This document shows positions 25,544 through 46,851 of a stretch of DNA of 64,000 bases, piece by piece (within the stretch, counting starts at the first letter, position 1; every line of letters begins with the position of its first letter). A program made the translations under genes and the position numbers. A model generated the notes under the pieces. The model did no database searches. It was given only the letters and a program-made list of their open reading frames with translations, and was not told the origin of the DNA. The DNA comes from Deinococcus hopiensis KR-140 (GTDB lineage: Bacteria > Deinococcota > Deinococci > Deinococcales > Deinococcaceae). The DNA is taken from the NCBI RefSeq assembly GCF_900176165.1, contig NZ_FWWU01000009.1, forward strand, positions 2,234,501 through 2,298,500, given 5' to 3'.

Positions 25544-26104
25544 TCAGTTGCTGTTCCCCGAGCCGTCTGGCCCCGGATGAAGCAGGGCCGGGTCGGTCAC
25601 CGGAGCCGTCTCTCCCGCCACCCCGATCACGCGGCGCAGTTCCTCCAGCACCGCGCGTTCCTTGTCGTTGACCTGCTCGCCGCCGAAGCCCAGGAAACCA
25701 CCCTCTTTGGCGGCCTCGGCGGTGCGCTGCGCCACGGTCAGCAGCAGGCGGCGGTAGGCAGCCGCGTCCTCAGCGCTGGCCTTGCTGCTCACCAGCCACA
25801 CGGCCTGACGCACGCCCTCCACGCTGCGGTCCCGGGCCTCATCCATGCTGCGCGTCCGCTCCTCTCGGGGCAGGGTTTTGGGATCGGGGGGTGTGCCCAT
25901 CAGATCGGCGGCCATGGCCTCAAGCAGGGGCGTTCGGCCTGAGGCGCTGACCTGCTCGCGGAGAGCGGTGGCGATGGCCTGGGCCTCGGCCACGAGCCCA
26001 GTCACGCCGCTGGGGCTGGCGGCCACCACCGCCGCGCCCGCACGGCCTGGACCAGTCATGACCTTGAACCACTCGTCGGGGGTGAAGTTGTCCTTGACGC
26101 TCAT
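25544..26104 (-). CDS. conserved hypothetical protein, 186 aa
   Basis: Soluble, Ala/Glu-rich protein starting MSVKDNFTPDEWFKVMTGPG. Most of it should be alpha-helical (TGLVAEAQAIATALREQV, DAAAYRRLLLTVAQRTAEAA) with a Gly-rich GGFLGFGGEQV turn near 135-145, then a helix and a disordered tail. The GFLGFGG...D.E..VL.EL pattern resembles hypothetical proteins conserved in the phylum, but I assign no function. ATG 26104 follows TAAGGT (26111-26116) by six bases, a leaderless start. The RidA gene is directly downstream. Confidence 0.72.
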   Translation of the reverse strand: MSVKDNFTPDEWFKVMTGPGRAGAAVVAASPSGVTGLVAEAQAIATALREQVSASGRTPLLEAMAADLMGTPPDPKTLPREERTRSMDEARDRSVEGVRQAVWLVSSKASAEDAAAYRRLLLTVAQRTAEAAKEGGFLGFGGEQVNDKERAVLEELRRVIGVAGETAPVTDPALLHPGPDGSGNSN

Positions 26105-26195
26105 GGGGGCACCTTAAGCCGGGCACCACGCCCTCCCCCATCAGCGTCCCTTCACCCTTCACCCTTCCGGGACCCCGCCTCCGTATCGTGAGCGC

Positions 26196-27134
26196 ATGAC
26201 GGCGGAGGGTGGAGCAGCGGAGGGCGAGAACGAGATCCGGGTGTCGTCGTGGCCCGAACTGCACGAGGTGCTGTACGGCGAGTCGTGGAACGCGCAACTG
26301 GGACGCTTTCGCTCGCCGTTCGTGTTCCGGGGGCAGGCGCGGGCGGACGCCAAGCTGACGACCACGTTGCAGCGGCTGGGGGGTGAAATCCGGGAGGTAG
26401 AGCGGCACCTCCTGCGCAACTTTCGCAAGTATGCCTACAAGAGCGGCGTGGACCGGGACCTGTCGTGGTACTGGCTGGCGGTGGGGCAGCACCACGGCCT
26501 GCCGACGCGGCTGCTCGACTGGACCTCCTCGCCCCTGGTGGCGATGCACTTCGCCACGGCCTCCGAGCGGCAATACGACGTGGACGGCGTGATCTGGATG
26601 GTGAACTTCGTGCAAACCAACGACAGCCTGCCCCAGCCGTTACAAGACGTGCTGCGGGCCGAGGGCGCAGACCTCTTTACCGTGGACATGCTCGCCGCGT
26701 ACTCCCGGCAGTGGCAGCGTGAGGAAGGCGTGCCGCGCTCCACATTCGATCTGGACTGGCTGGAGAACCTGGAGCGGGAAGCCGAGCAGCCCTTCTTGCT
26801 GTTTCTGGAGCCGCCTTCCATCGACGAGCGGATCGTGCAGCAAGCGGCGCTGTTCTCACTGCTCTCCAACCCCGACACGGCGCTGGACGACTGGCTGGCG
26901 GACCATCCCGAGCGCTACCGCCGGGTGATCCTGCCCGCCGCCCTGAAGTGGGAAATCCGCGACAAGCTCGATCAGTCCAACATCACCGAGCGCACGCTCT
27001 TTCCCGGCCTGGAGGGCCTGGGCCAGTCGCTGAGCCGCTACTACCGCATCCGCGAAGGCGCGCTGGTCAACCCGGCCACGGCGGGAGCGCAGGAAGACCC
27101 TGAACCAGACCAGCCGCACAGCGACGCGCGCTGA
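26196..27134 (+). CDS. FRG-domain protein
   Basis: 312 residues. The FRG signature is clear: FVFRGQARADAKL (43-55), then WLAVGQHHGLPTRLLDWTSSPLVAMHFA (93-120). No membrane segment or second known domain is visible; the C-terminal third is charged and helical. FRG domains occur in uncharacterised bacterial proteins and in some defence and toxin-like loci, but no partner gene is adjacent, so no role can be assigned. ATG 26196 lies six bases after TATCGT (26184-26189), a leaderless start. Confidence 0.85.
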   Translation: MTAEGGAAEGENEIRVSSWPELHEVLYGESWNAQLGRFRSPFVFRGQARADAKLTTTLQRLGGEIREVERHLLRNFRKYAYKSGVDRDLSWYWLAVGQHHGLPTRLLDWTSSPLVAMHFATASERQYDVDGVIWMVNFVQTNDSLPQPLQDVLRAEGADLFTVDMLAAYSRQWQREEGVPRSTFDLDWLENLEREAEQPFLLFLEPPSIDERIVQQAALFSLLSNPDTALDDWLADHPERYRRVILPAALKWEIRDKLDQSNITERTLFPGLEGLGQSLSRYYRIREGALVNPATAGAQEDPEPDQPHSDAR

Positions 27135-27143
27135 GGCTCCGGG

Positions 27144-27290
27144 TCAGCGCAGCAGCACCGGCATGACGGCCAGGGTCAGAAGCGGCGTGAGCAGGATCAT
27201 CAGCGGTATCCAGAGGGCGTCCTCCCGCTGAAGACGCCGCAGAAACCGGCGGGGCCGAACTTTCCGGAAGACCGCGAGGTTGGGGAATGC
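27144..27290 (-). pseudogene. possible small membrane-protein ORF lacking a start
   Basis: A minus-strand frame of 48 codons ends at TGA 27144-27146. The translation has a basic amphipathic stretch (FRKVRPRRFLRRLQRED) followed by one strong hydrophobic segment (ALWIPLMILLTPLLTLAVMP) and VLLR at the end, the layout of a single-pass small protein. There is no ATG, GTG or TTG near its 5' end, and a copy of a dispersed repeat begins right there, so the start may have been lost. Confidence 0.35.
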
Positions 27291-27294
27291 CGCC

Positions 27295-27440
27295 CCGTAT
27301 GGTTCCCGGATCCTCCGGTCCGTCCCCTCCGCTCCGGTGCTTGCACGCCGCTCGGGTTGGTCCGTGACTGCATCACGGATGAACCGGAAGCTTATCAGGA
27401 CGTTTCTTTGCCCTTTGCGCTCCGCCCGCTGCGCCGTGGG
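27295..27440 (-). repeat. copy of a dispersed intergenic repeat
   Basis: The minus strand carries GATGCAGTCACGGACCAACC and CACCGGAGCGGAGGGGACGG. Near-identical strings occur in the same order at 41.06-41.15 kb on the plus strand. It is non-coding and rich in inverted repeats. Confidence 0.6.
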
Positions 27441-27444
27441 CCTC

Positions 27445-27708
27445 TCAATACACGTGAAAGTCCCGCAGGCCCGTCGCCTCGCTGTACTGGGTCTGCACCT
27501 CCTCGACCCGGGCGTGGGGTGGGCCGCGCTTCAGCCAGTGCAGCAGGCGGTCCAGGTCTTTCTGAGGCCCCTCGGCCACCACCTCCACCCGGCCGTCCAG
27601 GAGGTTCTCGGCGGTGCCGCTGAGGTTGAGGTCCCGGGCGTGGCGCTGCACGTAACGGCGGTAGCCCACGCCCTGAACTTTACCGACAACGAGAGCGGTC
27701 AGACGCAT
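27445..27708 (-). CDS. acyP: acylphosphatase
   Basis: 87-residue alpha/beta enzyme hydrolysing acyl phosphates. It has the active-site loop VQGVGYRRYV (the Arg that binds phosphate), NLLDGRVEVVAEGP (the catalytic Asn region) and the C-terminal GLRDFHVY. Length is normal. ATG 27708 lies six bases after TACCAT (27715-27720), hence leaderless. It is divergent from tamB. Confidence 0.93.
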   Translation of the reverse strand: MRLTALVVGKVQGVGYRRYVQRHARDLNLSGTAENLLDGRVEVVAEGPQKDLDRLLHWLKRGPPHARVEEVQTQYSEATGLRDFHVY

Positions 27709-27878
27709 GGGCGCATGGTAACGGCTGCCTGCCTCGCGCCCTCCATTTCTGATGAACAGGTGAGCGTTTGCTTCGGCGCGTTCATGCGGCTCAGGGTAAA
27801 GTGGAGGAAGATGCCCGCCCGGCCCCTCCCATACGTGCTTTTCGCCGCTGTGCGCGTCCTTGCCTTCTCGGTGACGGA

Positions 27879-39485
<11,607 letters not shown>

Positions 39486-39549
39486 CGGAGAGCGGTCCGC
39501 GCCACCGAGGAGCGCCCCGGCCTGTACCGGAGCGCTCTACACTGGATGC

Positions 39550-40797
<1,248 letters not shown>

Positions 40798-40889
40798 AGC
40801 ATCTGTTCAAATGGCGCCGCGCGTGAAAAGGCACCCCCACGGCGCCCCATTCTCCCCCATGCGCATTCCGCTCGCCGTGCCCGGTCAGA

Positions 40890-41165
40890 AAGAAGTCCGC
40901 ACGTTGACACATGCTCTCAACCGGATTCCGCGTGTTTCGTTCGCAAACCGCAACCCACCGGTGTGCCGACTCCATGCCCGGAACCGGTTTTTCTCCTGCC
41001 CGCTGCGCTTCGCAGCTTTGCAAGTCCGCCTGGACTGAACCGTAAAGATTTCGGCTGATCCGGAATGCAGTCACGGGCCAACCCGAGCGGAGCGAGCAGA
41101 AAAACGGTGACGGAGAGGCGCAGAATCACCGGAGCGGAGGGGACGGAAACCGTATCACTTCGTCA
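40890..41165 (+). repeat. dispersed intergenic repeat, longest copy
   Basis: A non-coding element of about 270 bp. Its right half (GGAATGCAGTCACGGGCCAA...CACCGGAGCGGAGGGGACGG) matches the minus strand at 27295-27440, and its middle (TGCCCGGAACCGGTTTTTCT...) resembles 16.5-16.6 kb. It resembles the small non-coding repeats known in Deinococcus genomes. The remaining gap 40798-41276 has only this and the hairpin at 41193-41268. Confidence 0.6.
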
Positions 41166-41192
41166 ACAATGGGGTCGGCCGTATAAGGGTGA

Positions 41193-41268
41193 CCACTCGC
41201 CAGCAAACGGAAACGCCCCAGCCGTGGCTGGGGCGTTTCCGTCTGCTGCTGATCTTGCTGGCGAGTGG
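41193..41268 (-). terminator. nested inverted repeat after the 151-aa gene
   Basis: An inner 15-bp hairpin (GGAAACGCCCCAGCC with GGCTGGGGCGTTTCC) sits inside an outer 14-bp pair (CCACTCGCCAGCAA 41193-41206 with TTGCTGGCGAGTGG 41255-41268). An unpaired CTGCTGCTGATC lies on one side. It follows the minus-strand gene and could terminate it, but it lacks a U-tract. Confidence 0.6.
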
Positions 41269-41276
41269 CCGCTTCC

Positions 41277-41732
<456 letters not shown>

Positions 41733-41802
41733 GACCGGGAGTATAGCGGGGAGTGTGGCCCTCAGCACCCTGAAGGCCCACCCCCACCCTCGGTCCCACC
41801 TC

Positions 41803-43878
41803 TCAGAACCGGGTCACCTGCCCGGTCCGCTCGAAATAGGCCCGCCGCCGCAGCACCGGCCCACCCTCGCCCAGCCGCGCCTTCGGGGCATTCCAGCGCT
41901 CGAAGAGAACGCGCAGGGCCGCGCCCAGCAGCGCCGCTCCGTACCAATCGGGCACCGGGGCGGAAAAGCGCAACGTTTCGCCGTCCCAGGCCAGATGCGG
42001 GCAGGACTCGTCTCGGGCAGGCCAGAACATGCCGCCCCGCTCCCCGAGGCGCTGAGCACGGACGGTGAGGGGCGGCTCGCGCACTTCCTCGTCGAACTGC
42101 GCCGCACCGTAGGCTTCGGCGTACAGCCCATACAGATGCTGCCGAAGCTGGTGGGCCTGGGCGCGCAGCCGGGCCTCCTCGCGACCCGTGAGCGTGCCGG
42201 GCGCGGCGTCGAGTTCCCGGCGAACCTCGGCCAGTTGCGTTTCCACCGGTACCAGACGCTGCCGGGCGGTGGGCAGCGGCGGTGGCGGTGGGGGATCGCC
42301 CGTCAGCGTGCGCGCGGGATCGCTGTACTCGCGTGAGCCCCAGCCCTGCGGCTCGCGCAGCGTCCGGTCCTCAATGACCCACAGCCGGTTGGCGACCTCG
42401 CGGGCAAAGCGGCGGTCGTGGGTCACGATCACCACCGCGCCCGCGTAAGCGTGAACCGCCCCCTCCAGCGCCTGCAAGGCCTCCACGTCGAGGTGATTGG
42501 TGGGCTCGTCGAGCAGCAGCAGGTCTGCGCGCAGCGCGCTGACGAGGGCCAGCCCTGCCCGCGCCCGCTCACCGCCTGAAAGCACTTCGGGGGTCTTGGG
42601 CCAGTCCTGCGCGGTGAAGCCCGCGCGTCCCAGCAGGCCGTTCGTGCGGTTGCCAAACTGCCGCTCGAACTGGGCGTGCAGCCCCTCGCCCGGCGTCAGG
42701 CCGTGCCAGGTCTGGTCCAGGCTGGCGACTGTCACGCCGCTCGCCACCCGCAGCACGGGTTCGGGCGGGCCAGGATCGGGGTAGAGTTCTCCGGCCAGCA
42801 GCCGCATCAGCGTGGTCTTGCCCGTGCCGTTCGCGCCCATCAGGGCCACCCGGTCGCCTTGCCGCAGCTTGAAGGCCGCGCCTTCCAGCACGGCCCGCTC
42901 GCCGTAGGTCTTGGAGAGGTGCTCACCCCAGGCCACCAGCCGCGCCCGAGCGGTTCCGGCCAGCAGGCGCATCCGGATCTGCCGCTCGGGCAGGGGGGCC
43001 TCGGTGACGGGCAGGCGGGCGGTGCGGGTCTTCAGGGCGCGGGAGCGGCGGCCCCAGCGGTCCAGTTGCTCCACGCTTCCGGCCAAGCGGGCGGCCTCGC
43101 GCGCTGAGACGTGCGCCGCGTGGATCTGGGTACGGCGTTCGAGCTCCCGCTGCGCGGCGGCCCGGGAATAACCGCCCGGGTATTCGGTGCCCCGTCCACC
43201 CTCCAGCCAGAGGCTGCGCGTCGCCACGGCGTCCAGAAAATCGCGGTCATGGCTGGTAAGCAGCACGCCGCCAGGAAAGGCGCGCAGCAGGCCCTCCAGC
43301 CATTCACGCATGCGGACGTCAAGGTGATTCGTCGGCTCGTCGAGGATCAGCAGGTCCGGCTCACGGGCCAACGCCAGCGCGAGGGCGAGGCGCGTACGCT
43401 CGCCGCCTGAGAGCGTGGCGGCCTCGCGGTTCAGGAACCGGGTGAGGTCAAGCATGCCCAGAATGCGGGCGGTGCGGGTGGGCCAGGTGTAGGCTTCGGC
43501 GTCCTGCAAACGCGTGTGGAGCGTGCTCCAGGCTGCCAGCGCGTCCGGGTCCCCCAGGTTCGCCTCCAGCGCGAGCAGTTCGGTCTCCAGCTCGCGGTAG
43601 GGGTGCGCCGCGTCCACCAGTTCGCGTACCGTCAGGCCCGGCGGATGGGCATGATGCTGCGCCAGGACCGCCACGCGCAGTCCTGGCGCCTGCCAGATGC
43701 GGCCCTCCTCGGACCGCAGCTCGCCCGTCAGCACCCGCAGCAGCGTCGTCTTGCCCGCTCCGTTGCGCCCGAGCAGAGCCACGCGCTCGCCCAACGTTAC
43801 CGTCAACGACACGTCGTCCAGCACGGTCCGCTCCCCAAAGGTGAGCGAGACGAACTCGGCGGCGAGGAGCGTGGGCAT
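41803..43878 (-). CDS. ABC-F family ATPase
   Basis: 691 residues, two fused ABC domains and no membrane segments. Domain 1 has GRNGAGKTT, LSGGERTRLALALALAREP and LILDEPTNHLD. Domain 2 has GANGTGKTT, LSGGERARAGLALVSAL and LLLLDEPTNHLD. A linker rich in Arg and a long C-terminal extension (~530-691) follow. ABC-F proteins act on ribosomes in translation or antibiotic protection; the subfamily is not clear. ATG 43878 begins MPTLLAAEFVSLTFGERTV, and earlier in-frame starts are not conserved. TACCCT lies ten bases upstream, slightly longer than the leaderless spacing used elsewhere. Confidence 0.9.
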   Translation of the reverse strand: MPTLLAAEFVSLTFGERTVLDDVSLTVTLGERVALLGRNGAGKTTLLRVLTGELRSEEGRIWQAPGLRVAVLAQHHAHPPGLTVRELVDAAHPYRELETELLALEANLGDPDALAAWSTLHTRLQDAEAYTWPTRTARILGMLDLTRFLNREAATLSGGERTRLALALALAREPDLLILDEPTNHLDVRMREWLEGLLRAFPGGVLLTSHDRDFLDAVATRSLWLEGGRGTEYPGGYSRAAAQRELERRTQIHAAHVSAREAARLAGSVEQLDRWGRRSRALKTRTARLPVTEAPLPERQIRMRLLAGTARARLVAWGEHLSKTYGERAVLEGAAFKLRQGDRVALMGANGTGKTTLMRLLAGELYPDPGPPEPVLRVASGVTVASLDQTWHGLTPGEGLHAQFERQFGNRTNGLLGRAGFTAQDWPKTPEVLSGGERARAGLALVSALRADLLLLDEPTNHLDVEALQALEGAVHAYAGAVVIVTHDRRFAREVANRLWVIEDRTLREPQGWGSREYSDPARTLTGDPPPPPPLPTARQRLVPVETQLAEVRRELDAAPGTLTGREEARLRAQAHQLRQHLYGLYAEAYGAAQFDEEVREPPLTVRAQRLGERGGMFWPARDESCPHLAWDGETLRFSAPVPDWYGAALLGAALRVLFERWNAPKARLGEGGPVLRRRAYFERTGQVTRF

Positions 43879-44000
43879 TCTGGGGAGGAGGGTAGCAGAG
43901 GAGCGCGCCCCTTCTACATGGGAACGTTGGCTTACCCTCCATGCCCGAAAGAGAGATGGGCAGCCTCTCCCCCCGCGGACCCCCGCTATCATCTCCGCTG

Positions 44001-44906
44001 ATGTCCGCTCCATCCCCCGCCGCTCCCTACACCGTCGCTGCCCTCTACCAGTTCCGCCCGCTGGGCAATCCGGCGGGCTTGCGCGAAGCGCTGCTGAACT
44101 TGGGCCGACGCCTGGAGCTGTGCGGCACCCTGATCCTCGCGCCCGAGGGCATCAATGGCACGGTGGCGGGCCCGCGCGAGGCAATTACCGAACTGCACGC
44201 CTTTTTGCTGGAAGCCGGCTTTGACCGCCTGGAATACAAGGAGTCGCAGAGCGCCGAGAAACCCTTCAAGCGGCTGAAGGTGCGCCTGAAGCGGGAGACC
44301 GTGACGCTGGGTGTGCCGACCGAGCCCCTCGCGCAGGTGGGGCGCTACGTGGAGCCGCAAGGCTGGAACGCGCTGCTCGCGGATCCCGACGTGCTGGTGA
44401 TCGACACGCGCAACCGCTACGAGGTCAAGGCAGGCACTTTTCAGGGTGCAGTCAATCCCGAGATCGGCAGCTTCCGCGAGTTTCCAGCGTGGGTGAACGA
44501 GCACCTTCAGGACAGCCGGGGCCGCAAGATCGCCATGTTCTGCACGGGCGGTATCCGCTGCGAGAAGTCCACCAGCTTGCTGCTGGGCATGGGCTTTGCG
44601 GACGTGTACCACCTGAGGGGCGGCATCCTGAAGTACCTGGAGGACGTGCCGGTGGAGGAGAGCCGCTGGGAGGGCGAGTGCTTCGTGTTCGACGGCCGGG
44701 TGACGGTGGGCCACGGCCTGACGCCGGGAGGGGGCGAGATGTGCCACTCGTGCGGCGGGCCGCTGACGCCGGAAGAAACGCGGCACAGACACTTTGAGCG
44801 GGGCGTGAGTTGCGAGCACTGCTTCGCCCAGACCACCGCCGAGCAGAAGGCCAGCTTCCGCGAGCGGCAACGGCTGTATGAGCGGGGGACAGAGCGGGTG
44901 GGATAG
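44001..44906 (+). CDS. trhO: tRNA uridine-34 hydroxylase TrhO (rhodanese family)
   Basis: 301 residues matching YceA/TrhO, which hydroxylates uridine 34 of tRNA using oxygen. An N-terminal acylphosphatase-like domain (VAALYQFRPL, LILAPEGINGTVAG) precedes a rhodanese domain with VIDTRNRYEV and the catalytic Cys in MFCTGGIRCEKS. The C-terminus has a four-Cys zinc-like module (CHSCGG...CEHC). ATG 44001 lies eight bases after TATCAT. It is divergent from the ABC-F gene. Confidence 0.9.
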   Translation: MSAPSPAAPYTVAALYQFRPLGNPAGLREALLNLGRRLELCGTLILAPEGINGTVAGPREAITELHAFLLEAGFDRLEYKESQSAEKPFKRLKVRLKRETVTLGVPTEPLAQVGRYVEPQGWNALLADPDVLVIDTRNRYEVKAGTFQGAVNPEIGSFREFPAWVNEHLQDSRGRKIAMFCTGGIRCEKSTSLLLGMGFADVYHLRGGILKYLEDVPVEESRWEGECFVFDGRVTVGHGLTPGGGEMCHSCGGPLTPEETRHRHFERGVSCEHCFAQTTAEQKASFRERQRLYERGTERVG

Positions 44907-45007
44907 GGCGGGGCTCCGCGCGCTCCTTTTCGGAGTACCAGAATGTCCGCAGCGATGACCACCAAGTGCCCCAAGCCAGCTCTGAACGGGCGACACCCGG
45001 GAGCGCC

Positions 45008-45865
45008 GTGACCCCACCACCGATTCCCTTTTCGCTGGTGGGCCTGTGGCTGTACCCGGTCAAGTCTCTGGCGGGCGCCGCTGTACAAGAAGCCCGGCCG
45101 AATGCCTGGGGCGGCCTGGCCGGAGACCGGGAGTGGGCCATCGTCAATGCGGCGGGCGAGGTGACGTGGCAGGGCGCCCTGCCACGCCTGGCGCTGGTGC
45201 AGCCCGTCCTCACGCGGGCGACGCTGACCCTACATTTCCCGGGGTGCTTCCCCCTGACGGTACCGCTCGGCGCTCCCCGTGCCGGATGTTCGGTTCAGAT
45301 CTGGAACGATGGGCAGAAGGTCAACGAGGTCTTCCCCGCCGAGGACGCGGGCGACGGGGCGGCGGCCTGGCTGACTGGGACGCTGGGTCAGCCCCTCCGC
45401 CTGGTCCGCCTCGGGCCGGAAGCCCAGGGGCGGGAAGGTGTTCAGCGCCTGCACGTGCTGTCCACGGGCAGCCTGCAGGCGCTCAACGGCGAACTCCAGG
45501 CCCACGGCCACCCCGAGGCTGAAGTAGAGCGGTTTCGCCCCAACCTGCTGATTGAGGCGGCGGGACCAGACACCCTGCCCTTCCTGGAGGAACGCGCCGC
45601 GACGCTGACCTGGACGGGAGGCATGCAGGTGAGGCTGGGTCAACCCTGCGTGCGCTGCGTGATGCCCAACATCGATCTGCACGACGCCCGGGTGGGCCGC
45701 GAACCGCTCGCCACGCTGGTCCGCATGAGTACGCGCCGGCATCCCGGAGAGCCCGTGCGCTTCGGCGTCTACGGGCACGCGGTGACGGGCGACCACCTGG
45801 AGGTGGGGCAGACCGGCCAGGCCGAGCGACCACCTGCGCAAGGGTCTGGAGCGTGCGTCCAATAA
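45008..45865 (+). CDS. MOSC-domain protein
   Basis: 285 residues: MOSC N-terminal beta barrel (LVGLWLYPVKSLAGAAVQEA, GLAGDREWAIVN) then the MOSC domain with RFRPNLLIEA and the conserved cysteine in GQPCVRCVMPN, as in YcbX/mARC-type molybdenum-cofactor proteins that reduce N-hydroxylated compounds. GTG 45008 begins directly before the first strand; an in-frame GTG 14 codons earlier cannot be excluded. No clear promoter is visible. Molybdenum use also appears in the nitrate reductase at 51.6 kb. Confidence 0.85.
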   Translation: MTPPPIPFSLVGLWLYPVKSLAGAAVQEARPNAWGGLAGDREWAIVNAAGEVTWQGALPRLALVQPVLTRATLTLHFPGCFPLTVPLGAPRAGCSVQIWNDGQKVNEVFPAEDAGDGAAAWLTGTLGQPLRLVRLGPEAQGREGVQRLHVLSTGSLQALNGELQAHGHPEAEVERFRPNLLIEAAGPDTLPFLEERAATLTWTGGMQVRLGQPCVRCVMPNIDLHDARVGREPLATLVRMSTRRHPGEPVRFGVYGHAVTGDHLEVGQTGQAERPPAQGSGACVQ

Positions 45866-45890
45866 AAACACCCCCACCTGATGGGTGGGG
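45863..45890 (-). terminator. hsp20 terminator
   Basis: CCCCACC (45872-45878) pairs with GGTGGGG (45884-45890). On the minus strand it runs into a U-rich tract. It lies between convergent genes. Confidence 0.75.
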
Positions 45891-45916
45891 AGAGCATCCG
45901 GGTGAGGGGCCGGGCC

Positions 45917-46411
45917 TTAGGCCTGCTGGGCCTGCGTCTGCTGGCCCTGGGCCTGCTCGGCGTCCACGGTCTTGGGAACGCTGAGCTGCCCCCCCGTGCT
46001 GGTGCGGACCTGAACGGTGCGCTTCTGGGCGGCTTCGCTGCGAGGCACCTTCAGGGTCAGGGTGCCGTGATCGAAATCGGCCTCCACCTTGGAGAGGTCG
46101 TACTTGCTGGGCACGCTGAAGGTGCGGGCAAAGGTGCCGTAGGCCCGCTCGACACGGTGGGCGGTGCGGCCCTCGGTGCGGTTGTACTTGCGCTGCGCCT
46201 GCACGCTCAGGGTGTTGTTCTCTGCCTCGATCTGGATGTCCTCCGGGCGCACGCCGGGCAGGTCGAGCGCCAGTTCCAGCCCCTGCTCGTCCTCATGCAC
46301 GTCGATGGGCGGGGCGAGGCGGGCGGCCTGGCCGTTCACGGCTCCGCCGAAAGCGCGGTCCATACGCTGGGTCAGTTCTTCGATTTCACGAAAAGGATCA
46401 AACCGCATCAT
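45917..46411 (-). CDS. small heat-shock protein, Hsp20 family
   Basis: 164-residue ATP-independent chaperone. It starts MMRFDPFREIEELTQRMDRAFGG and the alpha-crystallin domain spans ~40-130 with ELALDLPGVRPEDIQIEAEN and DHGTLTLKVPRSE. The tail is Gln-rich. The first of two ATGs (46411) has GGAGG seven bases upstream. It is driven by the strong promoter at 46494-46522, which gives a leader of about 75 nt, unusual among the leaderless neighbours. Confidence 0.93.
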   Translation of the reverse strand: MMRFDPFREIEELTQRMDRAFGGAVNGQAARLAPPIDVHEDEQGLELALDLPGVRPEDIQIEAENNTLSVQAQRKYNRTEGRTAHRVERAYGTFARTFSVPSKYDLSKVEADFDHGTLTLKVPRSEAAQKRTVQVRTSTGGQLSVPKTVDAEQAQGQQTQAQQA

Positions 46412-46493
46412 GGTGAAACCTCCTGAAGTGATTCGGAGCGCCGCGCGCCTCAGGAGTGCATCTTCCTTGAGTGTCGGGCGCTCAACTGCCAAA

Positions 46494-46522
46494 AGTCTAA
46501 AACCTGAGTGTCTTTGTGTCAA
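46494..46522 (-). promoter_or_regulatory. hsp20 promoter: TTGACA, 17-bp spacer, TAGACT
   Basis: A perfect -35 (46517-46522) with a good -10 (46494-46499) at ideal spacing, the strongest sigma-70-type promoter in the window. TTGAG-N9-CTCAA lies in the leader at 46467-46485 and could be an operator with the N9 spacing seen in CIRCE-type elements, though the sequence is not CIRCE. Confidence 0.75.
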
Positions 46523-46596
46523 GTTTAGTGCGCTTTAAGGAAAGTGGCCCAGGGAGGAGGGCCGACTTCCCCTCCTCCACCCCCGGCAGTCTCCCT

Positions 46597-46625
46597 TTGC
46601 CGTTCGACCTGCCGAGGTGTACACT
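46597..46625 (+). promoter_or_regulatory. pyrR operon promoter: TTGCCG, 17-bp spacer, TACACT
   Basis: -35 at 46597-46602 and -10 at 46620-46625. Transcription from about 46632 gives a leader of about 215 nt before pyrR. Confidence 0.7.
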
Positions 46626-46673
46626 CCCCCAGGCGTGGAGCGAGTGGCTCCAGCTTTAATCCAACCCTCTCTC

Positions 46674-46721
<48 letters not shown>

Positions 46722-46725
46722 AGCG

Positions 46726-46851
46726 ATGCAGCGTAATTTTATGGGCCGTCAGCGTGCGCTGAGCGGCGTTTTTTTTATGGCAGAGGACGAAACGCAAAGG
46801 GCGGAGCGCGGCAGCACTTCAGGCCCTGTGCGCCCCCAAGTGGGCCTATGA
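46726..46851 (+). CDS. 41-codon pyr leader ORF
   Basis: ATG 46726 with a strong GGAGAAGGAG ribosome site. The frame runs through the terminator hairpin and its U-tract (encoding ALSGVFFM at codons 11-18) and ends in a TGA that overlaps the pyrR ATG (ATGA). Translating it would melt the terminator and couple to pyrR. This is the architecture of the enteric pyrBI leader rather than of Bacillus pyr attenuators. Coding may be only regulatory. Confidence 0.65.
   Translation: MQRNFMGRQRALSGVFFMAEDETQRAERGSTSGPVRPQVGL
46745..46776 (+). terminator. pyr attenuator terminator inside the leader ORF
   Basis: A 9-bp stem (GCCG-T-CAGC with GCTG-A-CGGC, one bulged G) and a tetraloop are followed by eight consecutive U (46769-46776). 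It lies about 70 bases before pyrR. Confidence 0.85.
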
